NCBI GenBank assembly: GCA_027064085.1
Contig: JAMOQH010000179.1
Coordinates: forward strand, 1 to 64,000
Source of the DNA: a bacterium
GTDB lineage: Bacteria; UBP6; JAFGXH01
Direction: 5' to 3'
DNA length: 64,000 nt
In this document: piece after piece, positions 47,580-57,201 of the stretch
Position numbering within the stretch: position 1 is the stretch's first letter
How the letters are laid out: every line of letters begins with the position of its first letter
Translations under genes and position numbers: made by a program
The notes under the pieces: generated by a model
The model's database searches: none
What the model was told of the DNA's origin: nothing
Seen by the model: only the letters and a program-made list of their open reading frames with translations

Positions 47580-48395
47580 ATGAAAAGAATAATATCTTTA
47601 GTATTAATTATGAGTTTTATGAATACAAGTCTTTTATTTGCGAATGACTATTATAATAAAGCTAGAAGGCTTTATGATACTGTTGAATACAATGAAGCTT
47701 TAGAAGCTTTAGAAGATGCAACTTCCCGAGAAGAGAATGATAAAAAAACATTAATAGAAATTTATTATTTAAAAGCTAAAATATATGCTATACTTGGAAA
47801 AGAGAAAGATGCTAAAAAACAATTTGTTAAATTATTGTTTTTGGACAATGAATATAAAATTTCAGAAGATGAATCGCCTAAGATAGTTAAATTTTTTAAA
47901 GAGACTAAAAAGAAGTTTATTGAATCCTTAACTGTTAAACTTAATACTCCTGAAATAATATTTGAAGCAGTTAGGAATGTTAAATATCAAAAAAGGGTAA
48001 AAATAAAAGCTATTATTTCAAGTATGAATGAATCAAGAAATGCAAAAATATACTATAGAAGAATTGGAAGTTCTAAGTATCTCCAATCTGATATTTATCA
48101 ATCAGAAGGAGACAATTTTGAAGGCAATATTCCTTTACCTTTAAATATAGATAGAGATTTTGCTCTTGAATATTATATAGGGGTAGTTGATTTTTCTGGC
48201 AAAATGATAGCTCATTATCCTTCAGCAGAAGAGCCTTTGATTTTATCAGTAACTTTAAGCAAAAAACAAGATAAAAAAAACTCTCCTGAAATATCAGATA
48301 ATAGCTCAATATTAAATGAATGGTGGTTTTGGACAGTAGTTGGTGTTGTTGTTATTGGAGCCGGTGCTGGAACTTATTTTGCAGTATCTAAATAA
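47580..48395 (+). CDS. TPR protein with C-terminal membrane anchor, paralogue of 8485
   Basis: A 271-residue protein: signal peptide (MKRIISLVLIMSFMNTSLLFA), TPR-like helices (YYNKARRLYDTVEYNEALEA), a beta-rich domain, and a C-terminal membrane helix preceded by NEWWFWTVVGVVVIGAGAG. The layout matches the protein at 8485-9375. Here it lies directly behind a PP2C phosphatase and before GGDEF genes, so the family is not tied to one context. The terminal tail after the helix is very short (YFAVSK), leaving the bulk in the periplasm. Confidence 0.82.
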   Translation: MKRIISLVLIMSFMNTSLLFANDYYNKARRLYDTVEYNEALEALEDATSREENDKKTLIEIYYLKAKIYAILGKEKDAKKQFVKLLFLDNEYKISEDESPKIVKFFKETKKKFIESLTVKLNTPEIIFEAVRNVKYQKRVKIKAIISSMNESRNAKIYYRRIGSSKYLQSDIYQSEGDNFEGNIPLPLNIDRDFALEYYIGVVDFSGKMIAHYPSAEEPLILSVTLSKKQDKKNSPEISDNSSILNEWWFWTVVGVVVIGAGAGTYFAVSK

Positions 48396-48399
48396 TAAT

Positions 48400-49590
48400 A
48401 TGTTTAAAAAACTTAAACTAATTACTTTAATTTTAATAAAAATACTATATAGAAATGATTTAATAGATGATACTGATAAAAATACTTTAAAATTGATTTC
48501 TGAAAAAATTAAAAGTGCAACTACTGAGAAATCATTAAATAATATTTTAAAAGCTATTTTATTACTTGAACAAAGACTTTTAAATAATATTGAAACTCAT
48601 TTAAATATGAAATTAGAAAATAAAGTTATTTATGAATTTATTAAAAAAATAAGTGTTTTAACGAAAAATAATAAATTTATTAAAAAAATAAATAAAATAA
48701 ATGAAGAAAATATAAGTAATGATAATAAAGATTTATTGAGTTTATTTAAAGACTATACTGATTTTTTAGAAAAATATTTAGGTGATATAAATAAGCAAGA
48801 AATTAAATATAATGAAATTTCAGAAGTTTTAAATTCTATGTTTGAAATAATTGCAAAGTTACCTAAAACAAATAATGATTTTAAGGATAAATTATTTGAA
48901 TTAAAAGAAAAAATTGAACAGACAGATGATATAAAAAGTATTAAAAAATTAAAATCAACTCTTATGGTAATGATTGATGATATACAAATTGAAATATCAA
49001 GTTTTACTAAAAATATTAATATAGTATTAGAAGAAAATCTCAAATATGCTAATTTAAAAATAAAAGCACTTGAAAATAAGGTAGATAAAGTTGTTAAAGA
49101 TTCATATACTGATGCCTTAACTGGTGCGTTAAATAGAAAGTGGTTTAATGAAAATTTTAATGATTTCTTTTGGTTTGAAAAAAATAAGAATCATTTATTT
49201 GTGATTTTAGATATTGATTATTTTAAAATGGTTAATGATACTTATGGTCATAAAGCCGGGGACATTGCTCTTAAAAAAGTTGTTAAAAGGTTTAAAAATG
49301 TTTTAAGAGGTAACAGAGAAGATAAGGTTATAAGATATGGTGGTGACGAATTTATAATTGTTTTAGTAGATGTTAGAGAAAATGATGTTTCATCTATTCT
49401 TAATAGGTTGCTAGAGTCTATAAATTCAAAAGTAATAAAAGCAGGTGATGATGCAATGAATCTTACTATTAGTATAGGGGCATCTATGTTTACTGAAGCT
49501 GACAAACCTGAAAAACTTTTTGAATTAACCGATAAAAAATTATATATTTCAAAAGAAAATGGACGGAATCGTTTTACTAAGGATATTTAA
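48400..49590 (+). CDS. diguanylate cyclase, GGDEF domain
   Basis: A 396-residue protein from ATG 48400, four bases after the stop of the TPR gene. Residues 1-220 are a charged helical/coiled-coil sensor-like part without a known domain. The C-terminal GGDEF domain has DALTGALNRKWFNE, DIDYFKMVNDTYGHKAGD and the intact active site RYGGDEF. The inhibitory I-site RxxD is not conserved (NRED, Asn in place of Arg). It should make cyclic di-GMP from two GTP. Soluble; no membrane segment. Confidence 0.92.
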   Translation: MFKKLKLITLILIKILYRNDLIDDTDKNTLKLISEKIKSATTEKSLNNILKAILLLEQRLLNNIETHLNMKLENKVIYEFIKKISVLTKNNKFIKKINKINEENISNDNKDLLSLFKDYTDFLEKYLGDINKQEIKYNEISEVLNSMFEIIAKLPKTNNDFKDKLFELKEKIEQTDDIKSIKKLKSTLMVMIDDIQIEISSFTKNINIVLEENLKYANLKIKALENKVDKVVKDSYTDALTGALNRKWFNENFNDFFWFEKNKNHLFVILDIDYFKMVNDTYGHKAGDIALKKVVKRFKNVLRGNREDKVIRYGGDEFIIVLVDVRENDVSSILNRLLESINSKVIKAGDDAMNLTISIGASMFTEADKPEKLFELTDKKLYISKENGRNRFTKDI

Positions 49591-49592
49591 TT

Positions 49593-50561
49593 ATGTTGCT
49601 TTCATACAATAAACTTTTTTACATTTCAAAAGATTTATTATCCACAATTGATTTAAATATTTTAATGAATAAGTTGAATAGTTTATTTTATAAGTATCTT
49701 GATGTGCATTCTTGGGCAATTGTAATTAAACCACTAAACACGCTTTATGTATTTCATAATAATAAACTATTTTTTCTTGATAGCTATAATAGAGATATTT
49801 TTGATTGGATAGAGTTTGAAGATATGTTTTATGATTTTAGTCAAGATACAGATGGTAAAATATCTGATTTACTAAAACAAATATCAATAAAATTAAAAAA
49901 GAAGTTTATTGATGTTTTAGACTATAAAGAAATTTATTTTGAAGATAAAGATTTATGTAAGATTGAGATATATAATAATCGTGACTTTAATTTTAGGAAA
50001 AATAAAGAATTTTTTGAAATAGTAAATTTATCTATTTTAAATGTTATAAAATATAAAAAGCTTATTGAATTAAATAAGCAAGATAGTTTAACGGGGTTAT
50101 ATAATTATAAAGAGTTTTTTAAAATATTAAATGATGAAATACTAATTTCTAAAAAAGAGGATAAAGAATTTTCAATTGTATTTATTGATATTGATGAATT
50201 TAAACAAGTTAATGATATTTACGGGCATCTAACTGGTAGTCAAATTTTAATAGAGTTTGGAAATATTCTATTGCAGGATATCAGGCATAAAGATTGTATT
50301 ACAAGATATGGTGGTGATGAGTATCTTATTTTGTTAAGGGATACAAATAAGAAAGAAGCAGTGAGTGTTTCTAAAAGGTTACTAACTTTAATTAGGAATA
50401 ATAATTTTAGCAGTGAGAATAATGAAATTATTCATATCACTGCGTCAATGGGTATTGCAACTTTTCCTATAGATTCACAAAATAGTAAAGAATTAATAAA
50501 TATTGCTGATGAAAATATGTATATTGTTAAAAAAGATAGTAAAAATGGAGTAAAATGGTGA
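49593..50561 (+). CDS. diguanylate cyclase, GGDEY variant
   Basis: A 322-residue protein two bases after the previous cyclase. An N-terminal 150-residue domain of unknown type (possibly GAF-like) is followed by a GGDEF-type domain: DSLTGLYNYKEFF, DIDEFKQVNDIYGHLTG, active site RYGGDEY. The Phe-to-Tyr change at the last position is seen in active enzymes. An I-site Arg-x-x-Asp (RHKD) five residues upstream is present, unlike its neighbour. Ends 7 bases inside alaS. Confidence 0.9.
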   Translation: MLLSYNKLFYISKDLLSTIDLNILMNKLNSLFYKYLDVHSWAIVIKPLNTLYVFHNNKLFFLDSYNRDIFDWIEFEDMFYDFSQDTDGKISDLLKQISIKLKKKFIDVLDYKEIYFEDKDLCKIEIYNNRDFNFRKNKEFFEIVNLSILNVIKYKKLIELNKQDSLTGLYNYKEFFKILNDEILISKKEDKEFSIVFIDIDEFKQVNDIYGHLTGSQILIEFGNILLQDIRHKDCITRYGGDEYLILLRDTNKKEAVSVSKRLLTLIRNNNFSSENNEIIHITASMGIATFPIDSQNSKELINIADENMYIVKKDSKNGVKW

Positions 50562-53221
50562 AAAGTTCTAATGAAATAAGAAACGATTTCTTAAAATATT
50601 TTAAAAGTAAAAAGCATGAAATTATAAAAAGTTCTTCTTTGGTTCCTAATAATGATCCTACACTAATTTTTGTGAATGCAGGTATGGTTCCCTTTAAAGA
50701 TATTTTTTTAGGTAAAGAAGAAAAAAATTATAAAAGAGCCACAAGTACTCAAAAATGTATGAGAGTTTCAGGTAAGCATAATGATTTAGAAAATGTAGGT
50801 AGAACGGCAAGGCATCATACTTTTTTTGAAATGCTTGGAAATTTTTCTTTTGGAGATTATTTTAAAGAAGATGCTATTAAGTATGCTTGGGAATTCTTAA
50901 CTGAAAAGATGGGGCTTGATATAAATAAATTATGGATAACTATCTATGATGATGATGATGATGCTTATAATATTTGGAAAAATGTAAAAAATGTAAAAGA
51001 AGAAAGAATAATAAGGCTTGGTGAAAAAGATAATTTTTGGTCTATGGGGGATATAGGCCCATGTGGTCCTTGTTCTGAAATACATATTGACCAAGGTGAA
51101 CACATGAGTTGTGGTGATAATTGTGGTCTTGGTACTTGTGATTGTGATAGATGGTTAGAAATTTGGAATTTAGTTTTTATGCAATATGATAGAGATGAAA
51201 CAGGTAAATTAACTTTACTTCCAAAACCTAGTATTGATACAGGAATGGGTCTTGAAAGGCTAACTGCAATTATTCAAGGTAAAGAAAGTAACTATGATAC
51301 AGATTTATTTCTCCCTTTGTTGAATTATATATCTAACTTAGTGAAGAAAGAATATAACCCTAAAAGTCAATCAGAGGATAATGTAGCAATGAGAGTAATT
51401 GCAGACCATGCAAGGTCAACAGCGTTTTTAATGGCAGATGGGGTTATTCCTTCAAATGAAGCTAGGGGATATGTTCTTAGAAGGGTTATGAGACGAGCTA
51501 TCCGTTTTGGTAAGAAATTAGGTTTTAAAGATAATTTCTTGTATAAAGTTTGTTTAAAAGTTGTTGAAAATATGGGAGATGCTTATCCTGAATTGCTTCA
51601 AAATAAAGAAACAATAGAAAAAATAGTAATAAATGAAGAGACAAGATTTAGAAAAACTCTTGATAAAGGTGAAAAATTATTAAATTCCAAAATAGAAGAG
51701 TTATCTAAACAAAATTTAAATACAATAGATGGGGCCACTTTATTTTTGTTATATGATGCCTATGGTTTTCCTATTGATTTAAGTGAATTGATTGCTCAAG
51801 AAAAAGGATTTACTATTGATGAAATAGGTTTTAAAAAAGCTTTAGCTGAACAAAAATCAAGAAGTAGGGCAAAACAAAAATTTATTCATAATAATAAAGA
51901 ATTTAACAATATTTTAGATTCTTTGTATAAAAAGCATGGAAAAACTGAGTTTTTAGGTTATGATTTACTTAAGTCAGATGGAAAGCTATTATCTATTATT
52001 GCAGAAAATGATAAAGTAATAAAAGAAGCAGTTGCTGACGATGAAGCTAAATTTATTTTAATTTTTGATAAAACACCATTTTATGCAGAAAGTGGTGGAC
52101 AAGTTTCTGATAAGGGATATATTGAAGGCGATAATTATAAGGCTGAAATACTTGATATTCAAAAAACTGCTCAAGGAGTATTTTATCATACTGTAAGATT
52201 AACAAGAGGAATATTAAAATTAGATAATAGCTATAATCTAAGTGTTGATGAAAAAAATAGAGATAATATCACTAAAAATCACTCGGCGACACATTTACTT
52301 CAAGCTGGTTTAAGAGCTGTTGTCGGAGAACATGTTCATCAGGAAGGTTCTTTTGTTGATTCTGAAAAATTAAGATTTGACTTTAATCATTTTGAATCAT
52401 TAACAGATGAACAAATTCGTGATATTGAAATTTATGTTAATAAATTAATATTAGAAAATGAAAAAACTATTATTACTCAAATGAATATAGATGAAGCTAA
52501 AAACTCTGGAGCAACGGCTCTATTTAATGAAAAATATGGAGATATTGTTAGAACAGTTAAGCTAACAGACAAAAGTTTTGAATTATGTGGAGGGACTCAT
52601 GTAAAAAGAACAGGAGATATTGGGCCTTTTAAAATAATTTCTGAATCTTCTGTAGCTTCTGGAATAAGAAGAATTGAAGCAATTAGAGGAATGAAAGTTG
52701 TAAAGCTTATTCAGAGGCAACATAGTAATGAAAAAAGGATTATTACTAAATTAAAAGCCTCGAAAGGTTCTTTTTTAGAGAAATTAGACTATGTAATCAA
52801 AAAAAATAAAGAATTAGAAAGAGAAATTAATAGTTTAAAGCAAGAAATTAATCTTTTAAAACTTTCAGGTGGTACTTCTGATAAAAAAGATAATGTTTTA
52901 GAAATAAATGGTCATAGTATAATATTTAATGTAGTAGCTGATTTAAATCCCAAAGAGTTAAAAAGTCTTGGAGATAATTTAAAACAAAAAAATAAAAATG
53001 CAATAATATTGCTTTTATCAAAATCGAAAAAAGGCTATATGATTGTTTTAATGAAAGGAGATTCTTTAAGTTTACATTGTGGAAAGATTCTTAAATCGCT
53101 TATGGCTGAAATAAATGGCAGAGGTGGTGGAAAAGAAAATATGGCTCAGGGAGGAGCAACACTAGATTTTAGTCCAGAGCAAATTAAAGAAAAATTTATA
53201 TCAATAATTGAGTCTTTATAA
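50555..53221 (+). CDS. alaS: alanyl-tRNA synthetase
   Basis: An 888-residue AlaRS. Class II motifs 1-3 (FVNAGMVPFKDIFLG, RHHTFFEMLGNFSFGDYF, GMGLERLT), the editing domain (NHSATHLLQAGL, CGGTHVKRTGDIGPFKI) with zinc-binding His/Cys residues, and the C-terminal DHHA1-like C-Ala domain (GRGGGKENMAQGG) are all present. Normal length. Start ATG 50555 overlaps the previous gene. Confidence 0.98.
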   Translation: MVKSSNEIRNDFLKYFKSKKHEIIKSSSLVPNNDPTLIFVNAGMVPFKDIFLGKEEKNYKRATSTQKCMRVSGKHNDLENVGRTARHHTFFEMLGNFSFGDYFKEDAIKYAWEFLTEKMGLDINKLWITIYDDDDDAYNIWKNVKNVKEERIIRLGEKDNFWSMGDIGPCGPCSEIHIDQGEHMSCGDNCGLGTCDCDRWLEIWNLVFMQYDRDETGKLTLLPKPSIDTGMGLERLTAIIQGKESNYDTDLFLPLLNYISNLVKKEYNPKSQSEDNVAMRVIADHARSTAFLMADGVIPSNEARGYVLRRVMRRAIRFGKKLGFKDNFLYKVCLKVVENMGDAYPELLQNKETIEKIVINEETRFRKTLDKGEKLLNSKIEELSKQNLNTIDGATLFLLYDAYGFPIDLSELIAQEKGFTIDEIGFKKALAEQKSRSRAKQKFIHNNKEFNNILDSLYKKHGKTEFLGYDLLKSDGKLLSIIAENDKVIKEAVADDEAKFILIFDKTPFYAESGGQVSDKGYIEGDNYKAEILDIQKTAQGVFYHTVRLTRGILKLDNSYNLSVDEKNRDNITKNHSATHLLQAGLRAVVGEHVHQEGSFVDSEKLRFDFNHFESLTDEQIRDIEIYVNKLILENEKTIITQMNIDEAKNSGATALFNEKYGDIVRTVKLTDKSFELCGGTHVKRTGDIGPFKIISESSVASGIRRIEAIRGMKVVKLIQRQHSNEKRIITKLKASKGSFLEKLDYVIKKNKELEREINSLKQEINLLKLSGGTSDKKDNVLEINGHSIIFNVVADLNPKELKSLGDNLKQKNKNAIILLLSKSKKGYMIVLMKGDSLSLHCGKILKSLMAEINGRGGGKENMAQGGATLDFSPEQIKEKFISIIESL

Positions 53222-53233
53222 TAAAGGATAAAA

Positions 53234-53869
53234 TTGACAACTGATTATATTTTAACGGTTTTTATTACAATTTTTACTGTTGTTGACCCTCTTGGATTAA
53301 TACCTGTTTTTATACCTATTGCAGAAAACTTTAACAAGAAAGACAGAAAAAGACTTATTTTTATGTCTTTTCTTATTGCAACAATTATTGCTAGTATATT
53401 TTTATTACTTGGAAAGAAGTTATTTGGATATTTAGGTATAGAATTTAATGCAATTTATATTGTAGGTGGGATTTTATTGTTTTTAATTGGTTTAGATATG
53501 ATTTATGCTAGGCCAAGAAGAAGTAAATCCTCTCCAGAGGAAAAAGAAGATGCTATAGATGAAGAAGACTACAAAGAAGTTGCTGTTTTTCCTCTTGCTA
53601 TCCCAATGTTGGCAGGGCCTGGAACAATTGCAACTTTAATTATGTTTTCATCAAAACACCATACTACTGCCAATTTGGTAATTGTATTTTTGGCTATGCT
53701 TTTTGCATTCTTATCTGCTGTAGTTGCAATGTTATTTTCTGATAAAGTATTGAAGGTTTTGGGAAGAACTGGAATTAATGTTTTAGACCGGGTAGTTGGT
53801 CTTATTTTATGTTCTTTGGCTATACAATTTATTATAAATGCTATTGTTAGCATAATAAGAGGGATTTAA
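53234..53869 (+). CDS. MarC-family integral membrane protein
   Basis: A 211-residue protein with six hydrophobic segments and the MarC/UPF0056 signature: VDPLGLIPVFIPI near the start, GGILLFLIGLDMI, AIPMLAGPGTIATLI, and a C-terminal GLILCSLAIQFIINAI. Start is TTG 53234 following AAAGGAT. Function of the family is not established despite the name (multiple antibiotic resistance locus). Downstream of alaS by 12 bases. Confidence 0.9.
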   Translation: MTTDYILTVFITIFTVVDPLGLIPVFIPIAENFNKKDRKRLIFMSFLIATIIASIFLLLGKKLFGYLGIEFNAIYIVGGILLFLIGLDMIYARPRRSKSSPEEKEDAIDEEDYKEVAVFPLAIPMLAGPGTIATLIMFSSKHHTTANLVIVFLAMLFAFLSAVVAMLFSDKVLKVLGRTGINVLDRVVGLILCSLAIQFIINAIVSIIRGI

Positions 53870-54006
53870 CGGTTTCTTTTATTAAATTTATGTAAAATTC
53901 AGAAAAAAATTTAAAAATCCGATTAAAATAGACAAGTTAAGTTAATTATTTGACTATAATTCTTAATTTGTGCAATAATTTAATTGTTTTATTAGTAGGA
54001 GTGGAA

Positions 54007-55281
54007 ATGGCTATTGTTAGAAGTCATGGTGAAACCAATGTTGGGCGTAAAAGAAAGCACAATGAAGATAACTTTTTAATTGACAGTGATTTAAAATTAT
54101 ATATTGTTGCTGATGGAATGGGTGGTCATAATGCAGGTGAAGTTGCTAGTGAGTATACTATCAAAATAATTAGAAGAGAAGTTTTAAAAAATAAAGAAAT
54201 TATTCTTAAAACAATTAAAGCTGAAAAGGCTGGTAATCAAGGAGAACCTGAAGAAGCAATTAGGCTTGTTGAACATGCTATTCAGACTGCTTGTTATGAA
54301 GTGTTTCATATGGCTCAGGCAAATGAATCAAGAAAAGGAATGGGGACAACGGTGGTTGTTTTATTGATTGTTGGAGATAGAGCTATTGTGGCTCATGTTG
54401 GTGATAGTAGGGTTTATCTTGTAAGAAAAAATAAACTTCATCAAATAACAGAAGATCACTCTATGGTTCAAGAACAACTAAAACAAGGTAAAATAACAAA
54501 AGAAGAAGCAGAACACTCTCCTTATAAAAATGTTATTACTAGAGCAATTGGTATTTATGAATATGTGCCACCAGATATTATTTATTTAGAATTAGCAAGA
54601 GAAGATAGGTTTATGTTATGTAGTGATGGTGTTTATCCTTATTTTTCAGAAGATGAATTACTGAAAACTTTAATAACCAAAAAACCCCTAGATCAAATTT
54701 CTAATTTTATGGTAAACAAAGTTTTAAATGCTGGAGCACATGATAACTTAACGATTATTATTGCTGAAATAGTTAATATTAATACAAAAGTATCTCAAAT
54801 GGAAATTTCTAGTAAGTTAGATATTCTTAAAAAGATTCCTTTGTTTCAATATTTAGGTTATAAAGAATTAGTAAAAACTTATAGTATTATTTCTACTAAA
54901 AAATATAATGCTGGAGATATCATTATTCAGGAAGGTGATATAGGACAGGAGTTTTTTATATTATTTAAAGGTAAAGTTGCTGTTTTAAAAGGAGATGTTG
55001 AAGTCGCTCAATTAAATCCTGGAAGTAATTTTGGGGAAATGGGGCTTGTTGATAATGCACCAAGGTCAGCAACTATTAAAGCTTTAGATACATGTTATCT
55101 AATGGTTGTTGAAAGATCTAAGTTTTTTGAATTAATGAAAAAAGAGCCTAAGATTTCAGTTAAATTATTGTGGAGCTTCTTAAAGGTATTTTCTGCAAGA
55201 TTAAGAGCAACCACTAATGAATTATCTGAAGCTAAAAACACTAAAAAAGAAGATGATAATCTAGATCTTTTTGGTGAATAA
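54007..55281 (+). CDS. PP2C phosphatase fused to a cyclic-nucleotide-binding domain
   Basis: A 424-residue protein from ATG 54007 with TAGGAGTGG upstream; 19 additional in-frame codons are unlikely. Residues 1-250 are a complete PP2C domain (RKRKHNEDNF, VADGMGGHNAGEVA, HVGDSRVYLVR, LCSDGVYPYF, GAHDNLTIII). Residues 270-390 form a cNMP-binding/Crp-like beta-roll (YNAGDIIIQEGDIGQEFFIL, GSNFGEMGLVDNAPRSATI). The fusion implies that phosphatase activity is gated by a nucleotide or another ligand. The 'GEMGL..APRSATI' phosphate-binding cassette is intact (R in PRSA), consistent with real cAMP/cGMP binding. A possible promoter TTGACT sits at 53950. Confidence 0.93.
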   Translation: MAIVRSHGETNVGRKRKHNEDNFLIDSDLKLYIVADGMGGHNAGEVASEYTIKIIRREVLKNKEIILKTIKAEKAGNQGEPEEAIRLVEHAIQTACYEVFHMAQANESRKGMGTTVVVLLIVGDRAIVAHVGDSRVYLVRKNKLHQITEDHSMVQEQLKQGKITKEEAEHSPYKNVITRAIGIYEYVPPDIIYLELAREDRFMLCSDGVYPYFSEDELLKTLITKKPLDQISNFMVNKVLNAGAHDNLTIIIAEIVNINTKVSQMEISSKLDILKKIPLFQYLGYKELVKTYSIISTKKYNAGDIIIQEGDIGQEFFILFKGKVAVLKGDVEVAQLNPGSNFGEMGLVDNAPRSATIKALDTCYLMVVERSKFFELMKKEPKISVKLLWSFLKVFSARLRATTNELSEAKNTKKEDDNLDLFGE

Positions 55282-55296
55282 AGTCTAAGGAGTTAT

Positions 55297-56775
55297 ATGA
55301 AACTATCTATAAATGTAATACTCTTAATTTTTTTTTTTATAGGAATATCATCTTGTAATGAAAAGGAAAACCCTCCTAATGATACTTGTTCACCAAGCAA
55401 TTTAAATGGTAAATGTGAAGATAATAAAACTTGTGTAAGAGGTAGCTGTATTTATGAATGCAATGATAATCTAGAGTGTCCTAAAAATTATCATTGTGAT
55501 AATAATGTCTGTTATGATACAACCAAACTATGTTCGCAAAATAATTATTTTGGTACTTGCTCTGAAAATAAAACCTGTGTAAAGGGTGTTTGCAGGAATT
55601 TAAATCCATGTTCTGCCTTAAATACAAATGGAATTTGTTCATCTGAAGATAGAATTTGTTATAATGGTATATGTGTTAATAATAATAATGAGTGTAAGCC
55701 TTGGAACACAAAGGGAGATTGTCCTGAAAATTATTATTGTGATAATGGAAATTGTGTTCATAATAAAGTAGAATACCCTTGTTCATTACAATATCCCGAT
55801 GGGAACTGTTCTTCTAAATTTGATTCATGTATCAATGGGATTTGTATGGATACTGAATATGCATGTGGTAAAAGTGAAATCGGAATAGATTGTCCAGCAG
55901 GTCAGTCGTGTAGTTTAGGGAATTGTATTTTTGACAATGCTAAGCTTTGTTCTGTTGATTATCCCTTTGGTTATTGTGAAAATAGTAGAAAAAAGTGTTA
56001 CGATGGCGTTTGTTATGATTTAAAAAACTCATGTTCTACTATTGATAAATTTGGAAAATGTGAAGCAAATGAAATTTGTGATGATGGACTTTGTGTTCCT
56101 GTTTTAGTTGAATGCAATGAAACAGTTTCTTGTCCTGATACTAATAGGCAAGAATGTAAAGAGAATAAATGTATTGATAAGCCTATTTTTTGTGAAGATG
56201 GTGCTTTAAATGGATTGTGTCCTGAGGGTAAAGCATGTGTTGATTCTGAATGTAAAGATATAACAGAAGATTGTTCTAGTAGTAATTTAACAGGAAAATG
56301 CAATGCGTTAAATTTAAAATGTATAAATGGAACTTGCCTTGATAGTTCACAAGAAGATATTTGCTCATCTTTTAATTTAAGTGGTAATTGTCCAAGTGGA
56401 ATGATATGCAATAGTGGAATATGTACGGGTAATGTTAGTCAGGGAGAAATTGGTAATCCATGTGTTATTGATGCTCAATGTAAATCAGAACTATTATGTG
56501 AAAAAACATTTCTAGATGGTTATTGTACAAAAGAATGTTCAGAAAGTACAGATTGTGATGAAAATTCATTGTGTTATATGCTTTCTGCTACCAAAGGATA
56601 TTGTATGGCTAAATGTTCTGTCAATATACCGAATAGTTGTTCAAGAAATAATTTAGAAGATTATATTTGTTATCCTATAAATGGTAATGATGGTATTTGT
56701 TTATATGATTGCAAATATAATAATTGTTTTGAAACAAATAAAACTTGTAATCCTGTAACTGGAATTTGTCAATAA
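55297..56775 (+). CDS. cysteine-repeat lipoprotein, relative of 18821
   Basis: A 492-residue lipoprotein (lipobox ISSC, Cys20), start ATG 55297 after TAAGGAG. The mature chain is about a dozen repeats of about 35 residues with the pattern C-S-x-x-N/Y-x-x-G-x-C-x-x-N-x-x-C-x-x-G-x-C (CSPSNLNGKCEDNKTCVRGS, CSVDYPFGYCENSRKKCYDG). The same repeat occurs in the protein at 18821. A different cysteine module closes the protein (CVIDAQCKSELLCEKTF onward). It lies 15 bases after the PP2C-cNMP gene. A disulfide-rich surface scaffold is inferred. Confidence 0.87.
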   Translation: MKLSINVILLIFFFIGISSCNEKENPPNDTCSPSNLNGKCEDNKTCVRGSCIYECNDNLECPKNYHCDNNVCYDTTKLCSQNNYFGTCSENKTCVKGVCRNLNPCSALNTNGICSSEDRICYNGICVNNNNECKPWNTKGDCPENYYCDNGNCVHNKVEYPCSLQYPDGNCSSKFDSCINGICMDTEYACGKSEIGIDCPAGQSCSLGNCIFDNAKLCSVDYPFGYCENSRKKCYDGVCYDLKNSCSTIDKFGKCEANEICDDGLCVPVLVECNETVSCPDTNRQECKENKCIDKPIFCEDGALNGLCPEGKACVDSECKDITEDCSSSNLTGKCNALNLKCINGTCLDSSQEDICSSFNLSGNCPSGMICNSGICTGNVSQGEIGNPCVIDAQCKSELLCEKTFLDGYCTKECSESTDCDENSLCYMLSATKGYCMAKCSVNIPNSCSRNNLEDYICYPINGNDGICLYDCKYNNCFETNKTCNPVTGICQ

Positions 56776-56778
56776 GAT

Positions 56779-57006
56779 TTATTTCTCTTCTTTTTTTACA
56801 TAGAGTAATGTGTTTTCAAGTATTACAACATCTCCAGAATATACTTTTTTTCTTTTTCTAGTTTCAATTTCACTATTATATAGAACTTCTCCGTTTTCAA
56901 TAAGCATTTTGGCTTCACTTCCATCATTTACTAAACCTGCAAATTTTAATAACTTAAAGAGCTCTATGTACTCGCCTTTAATATTAATTTCTATTTTTTC
57001 TTTCAT
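56779..57006 (-). CDS. S4-domain RNA-binding protein (YbcJ-like)
   Basis: A 75-residue S4-like protein: FKLLKFAGLVNDGSEAKMLI and ENGEVLYNSEIETRKRKKVY, the S4 alpha-L RNA-binding motif, matching the free-standing YbcJ/YaaA-type family in length. GGAGAA precedes ATG 57006. It is convergent with the cysteine-repeat lipoprotein (3 bases between stops). Confidence 0.85.
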   Translation of the reverse strand: MKEKIEINIKGEYIELFKLLKFAGLVNDGSEAKMLIENGEVLYNSEIETRKRKKVYSGDVVILENTLLYVKKEEK

Positions 57007-57113
57007 ATTTTCTCCAATTTGAATAAATATTTATTATAGTATAAATTCATATATTTATCTAATAAAATTTTTTTTATAAATAATTTCGATTTACTGAGTT
57101 TTCTAAAAGAATA

Positions 57114-57142
57114 TTGTAAAAATAAATAGAATCTGTTATAAT
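57114..57142 (+). promoter_or_regulatory. sigma70-type promoter for glpABC
   Basis: TTGTAA (57114-57119), 17-base spacer, perfect -10 TATAAT (57137-57142), 59 bases before ATG 57202. No operator is recognisable. Confidence 0.65.
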
Positions 57143-57201
57143 TTACACCCTTAGGATTTGTTGAAACAAGTCATAATTTAATTATAGAGATAAGGAATAT
57201 A

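Noticed and set aside
48340-48399. 20-codon extension of the first GGDEF protein (MVLLLLEPVLELILQ)
   Set aside because: It lies within the end of the TPR gene in a different frame and only mimics a signal peptide; ATG 48400 follows the stop directly.
53950-54006. Upstream start for the PP2C-cNMP protein at 53950
   Set aside because: No ribosome binding site there, and the segment overlaps a likely -35 element; TAGGAGTGG precedes ATG 54007.
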